DNA of 58,279 nt. It comes from Chlorobiaceae bacterium. GTDB taxonomy: Bacteria; Bacteroidota; Ignavibacteria; Ignavibacteriales; Ignavibacteriaceae. How positions within the stretch are numbered: position 1 is the first letter of the stretch; the number at the start of each line of letters is the position of its first letter. Of the stretch, positions 19,582 to 27,934 are shown piece by piece. Where the stretch lies: NCBI GenBank assembly GCA_013824085.1, contig PNNF01000014.1, forward strand, positions 1-58,279, given 5' to 3'. Under the pieces are notes generated by a model, which saw nothing but the letters and a program-made list of their open reading frames with translations, ran no database searches and was not told the origin of the DNA. The translations under genes and the position numbers were made by a program.

Positions 19582-20181
19582 ATGAGGATTGAAAAAACAT
19601 TTGTAGCATATCTGATCCTTTTTTTTACTTTCCCAATTGTCTTGAAGGGATTAGGTTTTATCCATCTTGATTGGCTTTCAATTTTTGCATTCCTTTTTTT
19701 ATTTATCGGTTTAGTTTTCGTCTATACAAATTTTGGAACTAAAAATTCTTCCTTAATATTAATTGGATCATCCATTTTTTTGGCGGGTATATTTATTTTT
19801 CTTTTTGATAATTTCCATTTCTCCAACAGATTCAATCTACTACTCCCTTCTGTCATTTACATAATTTCTTTCGGTTTACTTATTGTTTACTTGAATGATA
19901 GAAGACAAAAACTCCATCTAATAAATGCTCTTGTCCTCTTTGTATTTACTACAATATACATCAGTGTAATTGGACGATTTTCATTGAGCACATTCGGGAA
20001 TGCAATTGTTATGATTCTGGAAAGTTTCTGGCTTATTATTTTTCTCGCTTTCTTCTCTTTGTTATTTCTTTTTGCAAAGGATTTATTTAGAAAAAAAGAA
20101 AATGAGAAAATAAAAAAGGAGACTGATGAGCCTCCTTTCTCGAACACTGAAAATGAAAATTCAGATTTAGGGAGCCGTTAA
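19582..20181 (+). CDS. Integral membrane protein of unknown function
   Basis: A 199-residue protein with about six hydrophobic helices over residues 8-165, then a charged cytoplasmic tail (RKKENEKIKKETDE). AAAGGAC precedes the ATG by a good distance. Its last 15 bases overlap the end of the convergent anti-sigma factor gene. No family motif is visible. It could be a small sensor-less membrane protein tied to envelope stress because of the neighbour, but that is only positional. Confidence 0.75.
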   Translation: MRIEKTFVAYLILFFTFPIVLKGLGFIHLDWLSIFAFLFLFIGLVFVYTNFGTKNSSLILIGSSIFLAGIFIFLFDNFHFSNRFNLLLPSVIYIISFGLLIVYLNDRRQKLHLINALVLFVFTTIYISVIGRFSLSTFGNAIVMILESFWLIIFLAFFSLLFLFAKDLFRKKENEKIKKETDEPPFSNTENENSDLGSR

Positions 20182-21495
20182 AGTCCCTTCAACTATTGGG
20201 TTGCCTGTTGGCGTTTCGGAACCAGTGATTGGCTCTTCTGTAACTATAAATTTTATTGAATTATTTGTTTCTATTACTGGCAACGATTTTAGAGAAAGAA
20301 TTTCCGTGCCTGAGACGTAATCATAAATGCCACCTGAATAAAATTTATTATCGACAATCAACCAAAGTTGGAAAGCTTTGCCTTGTTCAGGTTTTGGAAA
20401 AGCACCGAATTGTAAAACGCCATATTGTGTTTCATTATTGTAAAATAATCTCGCAAATGAATTTGGAAATTGCCTTGTGCCAACCAAATTTAATAGCGTA
20501 ACATTCTTTCCGTCAATTGCTGCATAAATTTTATTCTTAACATTAAATTCAGATGAAAATTTTTGAAGTTCAGAATTTATTTGCTGCGTTTGCATTAACA
20601 TTGACAATGTAATTTTTTGATCGAGTAAATAATAGACACCACCAATCAGCCCCACAGTCAATATGAATAAGATTACTGTTAATAGCGAACCACCTGATTG
20701 TTTAGTTGGAACATAGATGATATTTTTATCTTCATCAGAAAGTGTCATAGCATGATCTCTAATATTTTTATCTGATTCAAATGTTACATTTTGAGTAAAA
20801 TCTTCTTCTGTTCTTCCTTTTGAAGTTGGTTCAACACTATTTGGCTCTTCTTGCGTCTTAGTTTCTATTTCATATTTTTCTTTTTCATCAACTTGAATTT
20901 CTTTTTCATCAATCGTTGATTCAAAAACTTCTTCTTCGATTTCTTTTTTATGACTAATATCTGTTCCACCTTTAGGTCTCATTCCTACTAAGGTCATCCT
21001 TTTGAATTGAGAGTCAACTGGTTTAAATCCATCCTCTTCAATCTCATCTATTGCTAACTGATTTTCTTCAACTTGTGAATCATCGGGACCTGTTTCTTCT
21101 TCCCGAGTATATCGAATTTGTTCGAATCCATTTTTATCTTTTATTTCTAACGGAGCCTCAGCTTGATTTTTTTCTGTCTCCTTAAAATTAAATCTACTTG
21201 TCGATTCCTTAATCTCACCCTCAGGCGAATATTGAGTATTTCTATCAGGTCTTTTTTGATCTTTAATTCTATACAACTGTCTTGCGACTTTGTCTTTTAG
21301 TGCTGGAGGAGGATCTTCAATAATCAAGAATGAGCAGAGGAGCGAGGATAAATTTTGATATTCTCCAAGTTCTTGAAATGGGAGTTCAGCGTTAGACTTA
21401 AAGTGCTCCAACATTTCGATATAATCTTCGTGATCAAGACATCCTAAAGCAAAAGCATGAACATTCGATGAGAATTCGTTTGTTTTATTTTTCAT
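20167..21495 (-). CDS. Membrane anti-sigma factor with RskA-like C-terminal domain
   Basis: A 442-residue single-pass protein. Residues 1-75 resemble an anti-sigma N-domain (ALGCLDHEDY...). Residues about 80-260 are a long Glu/Lys-rich, probably disordered cytoplasmic linker. A transmembrane helix spans about 269-291. The periplasmic end (VGTRQFP...GKAFQLWLIVD...EPITGSETPTG) matches the anti-sigma-K/RskA C-terminal domain. It should bind the ECF sigma factor encoded one base upstream and release it on an envelope signal. At 442 residues it is much longer than the usual 230-280 because of the linker. Confidence 0.88.
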   Translation of the reverse strand: MKNKTNEFSSNVHAFALGCLDHEDYIEMLEHFKSNAELPFQELGEYQNLSSLLCSFLIIEDPPPALKDKVARQLYRIKDQKRPDRNTQYSPEGEIKESTSRFNFKETEKNQAEAPLEIKDKNGFEQIRYTREEETGPDDSQVEENQLAIDEIEEDGFKPVDSQFKRMTLVGMRPKGGTDISHKKEIEEEVFESTIDEKEIQVDEKEKYEIETKTQEEPNSVEPTSKGRTEEDFTQNVTFESDKNIRDHAMTLSDEDKNIIYVPTKQSGGSLLTVILFILTVGLIGGVYYLLDQKITLSMLMQTQQINSELQKFSSEFNVKNKIYAAIDGKNVTLLNLVGTRQFPNSFARLFYNNETQYGVLQFGAFPKPEQGKAFQLWLIVDNKFYSGGIYDYVSGTEILSLKSLPVIETNNSIKFIVTEEPITGSETPTGNPIVEGTLTAP

Positions 21496-21496
21496 C

Positions 21497-22084
21497 TTAT
21501 TCTCCCCCTTTCAATAGATTATCTTTTAAGTTAGTTAAAGCAAGTCTAATTTTAGATTTAACTGTTTGAGGAGGAATTTTTAATTTTTGTGCAATTTGAT
21601 TTTGAGTTAATCCTTCATAGTATGCGAGATAAATTACATATTGTTGCGCATCAGTAAGTTTATGCAGAGCATCTTCAATATTGTTTTGAATGCTAAGAGC
21701 TGTTTTTAAATCTAACTCATCAATTTGTGGAGAGAGTCGAGGAATGATAAAATAATTTTCATACTCATCATTGTATTCAATTTCTTCGCCTGCTTGCATT
21801 CGCGATCTTCTTAAAGAATCAATCGCTTTATTTCTTGTAACAGTGATTAGCCAGCAATAAGGATTATTCGACTTCATATCATAATAATTTATCTTCCGCC
21901 AAATAATAACGAATACTTCTGAAAGTATTTCTTCAGCTCTTAAAGAGTCTCCAATTATTTTTTTTATAATTGTGTACAATATTGGGGCATAGCGATTGTA
22001 TAAAACCTCAAGTGCTCTGGAATCACTGCCTGAAACTCTTTGCATTAATTCCGAATCTGACAAAGTCGAATAATTTGCTGCCAC
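21497..22084 (-). CDS. RNA polymerase ECF sigma factor
   Basis: A group 4 sigma-70 factor. Region 2 is seen as ALEVLYNRYA...AEEILSEVFVIIWR, and region 4 as LTDAQQYVIYLAYYEGLTQNQIAQKL with the helix-turn-helix. I place the start at GTG 22082-22084 (MAANYSTLSDSEL), which gives the usual N-terminal length and has AGAGAG seven bases upstream. A TTG at 22141 would add 19 residues without a ribosome site. Its stop is one base from the anti-sigma start, so they are coupled. The LOG-family gene lies just upstream on the same strand. Confidence 0.92.
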   Translation of the reverse strand: MAANYSTLSDSELMQRVSGSDSRALEVLYNRYAPILYTIIKKIIGDSLRAEEILSEVFVIIWRKINYYDMKSNNPYCWLITVTRNKAIDSLRRSRMQAGEEIEYNDEYENYFIIPRLSPQIDELDLKTALSIQNNIEDALHKLTDAQQYVIYLAYYEGLTQNQIAQKLKIPPQTVKSKIRLALTNLKDNLLKGGE

Positions 22085-22153
22085 TGTAAATCTCTCTTTG
22101 TTTAATAGTTCTAAAATAAAGCTATCCTTAAAGAATAGCAATTGTTTAAATAA

Positions 22154-22678
22154 TTATATTGACCTTATAATAAAATCGGCAAGCTCCTCAACATCATCAA
22201 AATATTTTATCAATTCAGTTTTTCTTTTTTCTTTTGCGATCTGCTCTTCCATCACATCTAAAATTTTTTTCCAGTGTTCAGAAAAACAGGCGGCTGGTTT
22301 TTGTTTTAGAAAATTTTTATTTAACAATTCCCAAACCGCAGCAAACTCTAACAACGTTCCCGTTCCGCCTTGCAGTATTACAAATGCATCCCCATAATCG
22401 ATTAGTTTTTGAACTCTTTCAAACAAAGTAGTACAAAGAATTTCTTCAGAGAGATATTTATTTCCGTTTGAAGAGAAATGATTTAAAGTAATTCCGATAG
22501 CTTCCCCATTCACTTCTACCGCGCCTTTTGAAACTGCTTCCATAACTCCCATATTACCGCCGCTACAAATTTTTAAATTCGCCTTCGCCAGTTTTTTACC
22601 AAGTTCATAAGCGATTTGATATTCCTTCTCTCCTTCAATTGGTAGTGAGCTTCCAAAAACAGTTACTACTTTTTTCAT
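22154..22678 (-). CDS. LOG-family protein (possible cytokinin riboside phosphoribohydrolase-like)
   Basis: A 174-residue Rossmann protein of the LOG/TIGR00730 superfamily. It shows GGNMGVM at 40-46 and the catalytic loop QGGTGTLLE at 103-111. Most members have PGGxGTxxE; here the proline is glutamine, while the glycine, threonine and glutamate are kept. Active members cleave ribose-5-phosphate from adenine-type nucleotides, and others bind nucleotides. It lies about 70 bases upstream of the ECF sigma gene on the same strand and is probably transcribed with it. Confidence 0.85.
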   Translation of the reverse strand: MKKVVTVFGSSLPIEGEKEYQIAYELGKKLAKANLKICSGGNMGVMEAVSKGAVEVNGEAIGITLNHFSSNGNKYLSEEILCTTLFERVQKLIDYGDAFVILQGGTGTLLEFAAVWELLNKNFLKQKPAACFSEHWKKILDVMEEQIAKEKRKTELIKYFDDVEELADFIIRSI

Positions 22679-22772
22679 ATCAAAATTATTTCTATTAATT
22701 GATACTCGAAATTTACTAAGTATTGAAAAACTTTGGGAATTTTTTTAGAGTTATTTTGGTTTATATTAAAAT

Positions 22773-23708
22773 ATGAACAGAAGAAAATTTTTAAAACAGA
22801 GTTTATTTGCAACTGGTGGACTTCTACTAATTCCTCCATTTTTTTCAAAGCAGTTGGAGTTGAAAGCAGCTCCCAACCGCTTAAAACCTACTCCAAATGA
22901 TTGGCGTGATGATGAATTAAATATTACTTGGATTGGACACTCAACTGTTTTGATAAATTTTTATGGCAAAATTATTCTGACAGATCCTGTCTTATTTGAC
23001 AGAGTCGGAATTCAAATTTTAGGCATGACTTACGGTCCTTCTCGAGCTTCTGCACCTGCATTATACATTGACGAAATTCCCAAACCGGATTTAATTCTAC
23101 TTTCGCATGCTCATATGGATCATATGGATATGAAAACATTGAGCACTTTAACAAATAAATATCCAAACCAAATTGACTGCATCACTGCATTTAATACAAG
23201 CGATGTGATTGAAGAACTTGAGTGGAAATCGATTCATGAAATGGATTGGAAAGATGAATTTCAAATTCACGGAATAAATTTTAATGCAATTGAAGTTCAA
23301 CATTTTGGGTGGCGTCTGCCTTGGGAACGTGATCGATCAAAAGGATATTTTTCAAATGGCAGAAGTTTTAATGCGTATGTGCTCGAAAAAAATGGAAAGA
23401 AAATTTTGTTCGGTGGCGATACTGCAATGACTGATAAATTCAAAAACTCCGGTGTGCAAGTTGACATTGCAATTATGCCTATTGGAGCTTACAATCCTTG
23501 GCGAAAAAATCATTGCAACCCCGAAGAAGCTTTACAAATGGCGAGTGAAGTGAACGCGAAGATTTTTATTCCGATACACGCTAATACTTTTAAGCAAGGA
23601 TTAGAGCCAATTGATGAACCGCTCCGATGGATGATCGATTCTCATTCAAATTATAATTTGGCGATTGGCATTGAAGAAATCGGAGGAACCTTCACATCTA
23701 AAACTTAA
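22773..23708 (+). CDS. Tat-exported metallo-beta-lactamase fold hydrolase
   Basis: A 311-residue protein. The N-terminus NRRKFLKQ followed by a hydrophobic stretch is a twin-arginine signal, so it is exported folded. The metal site is SHAHMDHMD with His112, His114, Asp116 and His117, then FGGDTAM and PIHANT further on. WIGHSTVLI near 53-61 and the overall plan match the UlaG/NAPE-PLD-like branch, which includes lactonases and phospholipase D-type enzymes. The substrate is not evident. It is followed by an exported alpha/beta hydrolase on the same strand, 83 bases away. Confidence 0.92.
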   Translation: MNRRKFLKQSLFATGGLLLIPPFFSKQLELKAAPNRLKPTPNDWRDDELNITWIGHSTVLINFYGKIILTDPVLFDRVGIQILGMTYGPSRASAPALYIDEIPKPDLILLSHAHMDHMDMKTLSTLTNKYPNQIDCITAFNTSDVIEELEWKSIHEMDWKDEFQIHGINFNAIEVQHFGWRLPWERDRSKGYFSNGRSFNAYVLEKNGKKILFGGDTAMTDKFKNSGVQVDIAIMPIGAYNPWRKNHCNPEEALQMASEVNAKIFIPIHANTFKQGLEPIDEPLRWMIDSHSNYNLAIGIEEIGGTFTSKT

Positions 23709-23791
23709 AATTTGTTTTACCTCTTATCACAATTCTTCATTAATTTATTTTTCGATTTTTAATTTTCATTATTATTTTTTGAAAGAGTTTT

Positions 23792-25201
23792 ATGAAGTCA
23801 TTAATACTAATTCTCATCACATTTATTTTCTCAAGTTTCAGTCTGTCTCAAGAAAAAGATTTTTCGGGAAAGTGGCTTGGTAAATTAAATGTTGGCGCAA
23901 CTACACTTACAGTTGTAATTAACTTAACAAAAAATGATAATGAAAAATATAGTGCAACTCTTGATAGCCCTGATCAATTAGCTTATGGAATTAAAGTTGA
24001 TACGCTTGATTTTGATGGACTAAATCTTCGCCTTGTTTCAAACATTATTTCTGCTGTTTACTCTGCTAAATATGACGCAACCAATTCTGAGTTTATTGGA
24101 AAATTTACACAAGGTGGAATGCCACTTGATCTGAACCTAAAAAAAGTTGATAAAGTTGAAGGACCGAAACGACCTCAAACACCACAGCCACCTTTTCCAT
24201 ACACTGAATTAGAAGTAACTTTTCAAAACAAAAAAGATGCGATAACACTTGCGGGAACTCTCACTTATCCAAGTGAAGGTAAAAAAATTCCTGCAGTTGT
24301 TATGATTACAGGCTCTGGTCCACAAGACAGAGATGAAAATATTTTTGGACACAAAATTTTTATGGTGATTGCAGATTATCTAACACGAAATGGAATTGCT
24401 GTTTTAAGATTTGATGATCGTGGAGTTGGGAAATCTACTGGAACATTTAAGGGAGCGACATCATTTGATTTTGCAAACGACGTAAGCGCAGCAGTTGAGT
24501 TTCTTAAAACAAAAGAAATGATTGACAAAAATAATATTGGATTAATTGGTCACAGCGAGGGCGGATTAATAGCCCCGATTGTTGGAACGAAAAGAGACGA
24601 CCTTGCTTTTTTAATTTTACTCGCTGGAACTGGATTGCGTGGCGATTCGATTTTGTTGTTGCAAAGTGAACTGATTGCAAGAAAGAGTGGTGAATCTGAA
24701 TCGATGATAAAAAAATCAAATGATGCAAATCGTAAATTTTATTCGTTAATAATTTCTGAAACTGATTCGATTAAATTAAAATCCGAAACCTTAAAATATT
24801 TAGATGGATATAAAAACACACTAACGGAAGGTGAGCTAAAAAGAATTGGCGATTGGGATCAATTTGTTAAACGAATATTAGACACAATTCTTGATGAATG
24901 GTTCAAAACTTTTGTTAGAACAGATCCCAAAGATTTTTTAACTAAAATTAAAATTCCCGTGTTAGCATTGATTGGTGAACATGATTTGCAAGTTCCTCCA
25001 AAAGAAAATTTAGAAGCAATCGAAAAATATTTACTTGAGGCGGGTAATAATAATTTTATAACTCTTGAACTAAAAGGACTAAACCATCTTTTTCAAGAAT
25101 GTAAAACTTGTACGGTTGCTGAATATGGGCAACTTGAAGAGACGTTTTCTCCAGTAGCTCTTGGAATAATGTCAAATTGGATTTTGCAGAATGTTAAATA
25201 A
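23792..25201 (+). CDS. Secreted alpha/beta hydrolase (dipeptidyl peptidase-like)
   Basis: A 469-residue exported hydrolase. Residues 1-20 are a signal peptide ending SLSQ. Residues about 22-120 form a beta-rich N-domain typical of this Bacteroidota group (FSGKWLGKL...). Residues about 140-469 are an alpha/beta hydrolase with nucleophile Ser255 in GHSEGG, acid Asp in IGEHDLQVP and His in KGLNHLFQ. GSGPQDRDE and DDRGVGKS are family signatures of S9-like peptidases/esterases. Whether it cuts esters or peptides is unclear. Confidence 0.9.
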   Translation: MKSLILILITFIFSSFSLSQEKDFSGKWLGKLNVGATTLTVVINLTKNDNEKYSATLDSPDQLAYGIKVDTLDFDGLNLRLVSNIISAVYSAKYDATNSEFIGKFTQGGMPLDLNLKKVDKVEGPKRPQTPQPPFPYTELEVTFQNKKDAITLAGTLTYPSEGKKIPAVVMITGSGPQDRDENIFGHKIFMVIADYLTRNGIAVLRFDDRGVGKSTGTFKGATSFDFANDVSAAVEFLKTKEMIDKNNIGLIGHSEGGLIAPIVGTKRDDLAFLILLAGTGLRGDSILLLQSELIARKSGESESMIKKSNDANRKFYSLIISETDSIKLKSETLKYLDGYKNTLTEGELKRIGDWDQFVKRILDTILDEWFKTFVRTDPKDFLTKIKIPVLALIGEHDLQVPPKENLEAIEKYLLEAGNNNFITLELKGLNHLFQECKTCTVAEYGQLEETFSPVALGIMSNWILQNVK

Positions 25202-25214
25202 CTTTTTAAAAATG

Positions 25215-25254
25215 TAAGATGAAATAAATTTATTTTATTTTTTTTTTCATCTTA
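25215..25254. terminator. Possible terminator between convergent genes
   Basis: TAAGATGAAA (25215-25224) can pair with TTTCATCTTA (25245-25254) over an AT-rich loop. The second arm lies within the last codons of the acetyltransferase gene, so the structure is only a tentative terminator for the plus-strand transcript. Confidence 0.3.
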
Positions 25255-25667
25255 AAATGCGGAATTGTTACTTCCATAAATTTTTCGCTAACAATTTCAT
25301 AACCCAATTTTAAGTAGAATGGAACAGCCGTGTCACGTGCATGCATTTCGATTTCAGTAAAACCATTTAACAATGCAAATTTTTCTGAATGTTCAACAAG
25401 TAGTTTGCCAATCCCTTTAGATTGATAATCAAAATCAATAGCTACTTGACGCATCTTGAGAATATTATTTGGTAAGATTTTTAATAACAGACAGCCAACT
25501 ATTTTTTCTTCATCATAAGCAACAAAATGAATTTCATCTTTTTCTTCTAAAAGTTGTTCCTTAGTGTATGCCAATCCTAGTGGCTTCCGTAGCACTTTAT
25601 CACGAAGTACAACTTCGTCTTCATATTCTTTTGTGAGATGTTCTATCTGTACTATTTTAATTTTCAT
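25230..25667 (-). CDS. GNAT family N-acetyltransferase
   Basis: A 145-residue GCN5-type acyltransferase. The acetyl-CoA pyrophosphate loop is YQSKGIGKLL (Q/RxxGxG), preceded by the beta-4 strand LKMRQVAID, and motif B lies at PFYLKLGYEIV. These residues support acetyl-CoA use; the acceptor is unknown. ElaA-like proteins have a similar size and motif set. It is monocistronic and convergent with the alpha/beta hydrolase gene. Confidence 0.9.
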   Translation of the reverse strand: MKIKIVQIEHLTKEYEDEVVLRDKVLRKPLGLAYTKEQLLEEKDEIHFVAYDEEKIVGCLLLKILPNNILKMRQVAIDFDYQSKGIGKLLVEHSEKFALLNGFTEIEMHARDTAVPFYLKLGYEIVSEKFMEVTIPHFKMKKKIK

Positions 25668-25756
25668 TTCTTTTTAAAGAATAAATTGGCAATAATATCT
25701 TGCCAGTAAATTGCCACAAAATTTTTAAATTACCGAACAAAAAAATATTTTTAACT

Positions 25757-25786
25757 TTTGTGTTAAAACTTTTTCTGATATCTTTG
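25757..25786 (+). promoter_or_regulatory. Predicted promoter of the carA operon
   Basis: TTTG (25757-25760), 18 bases, then TATCTTTG (25779-25786), which matches the Bacteroidota-type consensus with one base less spacing than ideal. Transcription would start near 25793 and give a leader of about 110 bases that contains the hairpin at 25858. Confidence 0.5.
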
Positions 25787-25857
25787 TGAAAAATTTAACC
25801 TAATTTTATTTAAGCAATTGAACAAAATAATCTTTTTCAAAATAGACTTTATAATTG

Positions 25858-25887
25858 AAGCCATCCTATGGGATGGCTTTTTTTTTA
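25858..25887 (+). promoter_or_regulatory. Terminator hairpin in the carA leader (candidate attenuator)
   Basis: AAGCCATCC (25858-25866) pairs perfectly with GGATGGCTT (25871-25879) over a TATG loop, followed by an unbroken T-run to 25886. The carA ATG is at 25902. The T-run is on the plus strand only. The nearest upstream plus-strand gene ends 650 bases away, so the hairpin most likely sits inside the carA transcript. I see no PyrR-box match and no clear leader peptide, so any sensing mechanism is unknown. Confidence 0.65.
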
Positions 25888-25901
25888 TGTGAGAACACAA
25901 A

Positions 25902-26969
25902 ATGAAAAACAGAATAGCAAAATTAATTCTTGAAGATGGTTCAGTATTTGAAGGTGTTTCCTTCGGGTTTGAAAAATCTGTAAACGGCGAAGTAGTGTTC
26001 AATACTGGAATGGTTGGTTATCCAGAGACAATGACAGACCCTTCCTACAGTGGACAAATTTTAGTTCTCACCTATCCGCTCATTGGAAATTATGGTGTAC
26101 CAAACGATGAGTTGGAAAATCAACTTAAGAAAAATTTTGAATCAGATAAAATTCAAGTACGCGCTCTGATTGTATCCGATTATACAAAAGATTATTCACA
26201 TTGGAGTGCTGTTAAATCTTTGGGCGAATGGCTTATTGAAGAAAAAATTCCTGCACTTTATGGAATCGATACTCGAATGTTGACTCGCAAACTTAGAGAA
26301 AATGGAACGATGCTTGGAAAAATTATTTTCGATAAAGATAAGATTGAATTTGAAGACCCTAATCTAATGGACATTGTTAGAAATGTAACATTAAAATCTC
26401 CAATTGAATACTTAAAAGGTGAAAAGAAAATTTTTCTTGTTGATTGCGGTGCAAAAAATAATATTCTGCAAGCTTTTTTACGCAGAGGAATTTCTGTCAT
26501 TCGTGTTCCTTACGATTATGATTTTGTATCTGATTCAGTTTCGGGAATTGTAATTTCAAACGGACCTGGCGATCCAAAAATGTGCAAGACAACAATAGCA
26601 ACCACGAAAAAAGCAATCGCAAAACAGATCCCAATTTTGGGTATTTGTCTAGGCTGCCAAATACTTGCACTCGCATCAGGAGCTGATACTTACAAATTAA
26701 AATATGGCCATCGTTCACACAATCAACCTGTAAATGAAAGTGGCACTAAACGCTGCTATATCACTTCGCAAAATCATGGCTATGCTATTGATTCAAATTC
26801 ATTAAGCGAAGATTGGCGAGAGTGGTTTACAAATGATAACGATGGAACTAACGAAGGAATAATTCATATTGCTAAACCTTTTTTTGGTGCGCAATTTCAT
26901 CCCGAAGCTTCGCCCGGTCCTGACGATACAGAATTTATTTTCGATATGTTTGTTCGAGCATTGAAATGA
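25902..26969 (+). CDS. carA: Carbamoyl-phosphate synthase small subunit
   Basis: The glutaminase subunit, which frees ammonia from glutamine for CarB. It is 355 residues, the normal length. The N-terminal CPSase domain starts LILEDGSVFEG. The class I glutamine amidotransferase triad is Cys249 in GICLGCQ, His333 and Glu335 in QFHPEA, and the oxyanion turn is SNGPGDP. Carbamoyl phosphate feeds pyrimidine and arginine synthesis. Its stop overlaps the start of a DNA methyltransferase gene by four bases (ATGA). carB follows that gene. Confidence 0.97.
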   Translation: MKNRIAKLILEDGSVFEGVSFGFEKSVNGEVVFNTGMVGYPETMTDPSYSGQILVLTYPLIGNYGVPNDELENQLKKNFESDKIQVRALIVSDYTKDYSHWSAVKSLGEWLIEEKIPALYGIDTRMLTRKLRENGTMLGKIIFDKDKIEFEDPNLMDIVRNVTLKSPIEYLKGEKKIFLVDCGAKNNILQAFLRRGISVIRVPYDYDFVSDSVSGIVISNGPGDPKMCKTTIATTKKAIAKQIPILGICLGCQILALASGADTYKLKYGHRSHNQPVNESGTKRCYITSQNHGYAIDSNSLSEDWREWFTNDNDGTNEGIIHIAKPFFGAQFHPEASPGPDDTEFIFDMFVRALK

Positions 26970-27934
26970 AAGTGAAAGCAAGCAGAAATAAAACAATTCA
27001 ATTTTCTGAATCAGAAAAAAAATCTTTGTCGGAAGAATTGATAAAAATAAATTCAAAAGTTTCTTTGTGTGAAATCAAAAATAAAATTATTAATCAAAAT
27101 TTGTTTGAAGTGCTTGATTATTTACCAAACAACTGTATCGATTTATTAATAATTGACCCGCCATACAACCTAACAAAAAAATTTAATGAAAATAAATTTT
27201 TTGAACGAAGCAAAGAAGAGTATGAATTGTGGCTTGAGTCTTGGCTTTCAAAAATAATTTTCTCTCTGAAAGAATCTTCCTCTATCTATATTTGTTGCGA
27301 TTGGCATTCATCATCTTCAGTAGAAAAAGTTGCATCAAAATATTTTATTCCGCAAAACAGAATTACTTGGGAAAGAGAAAAAGGGCGTGCGGCAAAATCA
27401 AATTGGAAAAATAATTCTGAAGATATTTGGTTTTTTACCAAATCGAATGAATACAAATTTAATGTTGATGCCGTAAAACTAAAACGAAAAGTAATTGCTC
27501 CATACAAAGATGAAAATGGAAATCCAAAGGATTGGGAAAAAACTGATAAAGGAAATTTTAGGTTAACTGCTCCTTCAAATATTTGGACAGATATTACAGT
27601 GCCATTTTGGTCAATGTCTGAAAACACAGATCATCCAACTCAGAAGCCAGAAAAATTAATTGCAAAACTTATCCTTGCATCGTCAGATGAAAATGATTTT
27701 GTGTTCGATCCATTTCTTGGCTCTGGAACAACTGCAGTTACTGCAAAAAAACTTAATCGAAATTTTTGCGGAGTTGAAGTTGATGAATATTACTCGCTTC
27801 TTGCTGCAAAGAGGTTAAATATTGCTGAACATGAAAAATCTATTCAAGGCGTTCATGATGGCGTCTTTTATGAGCGAAATGTAATCAGAGAAATTAAACT
27901 CCCTCAAAACTTAAAAGAGAAAAAACATGATTAA
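26966..27934 (+). CDS. Site-specific DNA methyltransferase, beta class
   Basis: A 322-residue amino-methyltransferase. Catalytic motif IV DPPY is at 64-67. A central target-recognition region follows, then HPTQKP at 223-228, and the SAM-binding motif I FDPFLGSGTT lies at 247-256. The order IV-TRD-I defines the beta class. DPPY usually goes with N6-adenine methylation, though N4-cytosine is possible. All key residues are intact. No restriction endonuclease adjoins it, so it looks like a solitary methyltransferase. The gene overlaps carA by four bases and carB by eight, so it is translationally locked inside the carbamoyl phosphate operon. The recognition site cannot be read from sequence. Confidence 0.93.
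   Translation: MKVKASRNKTIQFSESEKKSLSEELIKINSKVSLCEIKNKIINQNLFEVLDYLPNNCIDLLIIDPPYNLTKKFNENKFFERSKEEYELWLESWLSKIIFSLKESSSIYICCDWHSSSSVEKVASKYFIPQNRITWEREKGRAAKSNWKNNSEDIWFFTKSNEYKFNVDAVKLKRKVIAPYKDENGNPKDWEKTDKGNFRLTAPSNIWTDITVPFWSMSENTDHPTQKPEKLIAKLILASSDENDFVFDPFLGSGTTAVTAKKLNRNFCGVEVDEYYSLLAAKRLNIAEHEKSIQGVHDGVFYERNVIREIKLPQNLKEKKHD

Noticed and set aside
25763-26002. Minus-strand frame across the carA leader and start
   Set aside because: It is antisense to carA, has no ribosome site, and covers the leader hairpin; it looks like a shadow of carA.
27286-27627. Minus-strand frame of 113 codons inside the DNA methyltransferase gene
   Set aside because: Considered as a possible antisense partner or small restriction protein, but it is antisense to conserved motifs and has no recognisable domain.
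26966-27934. Restriction-modification system
   Set aside because: Only the methyltransferase is present. Both flanking genes are carbamoyl phosphate synthetase subunits and no endonuclease lies within reach.
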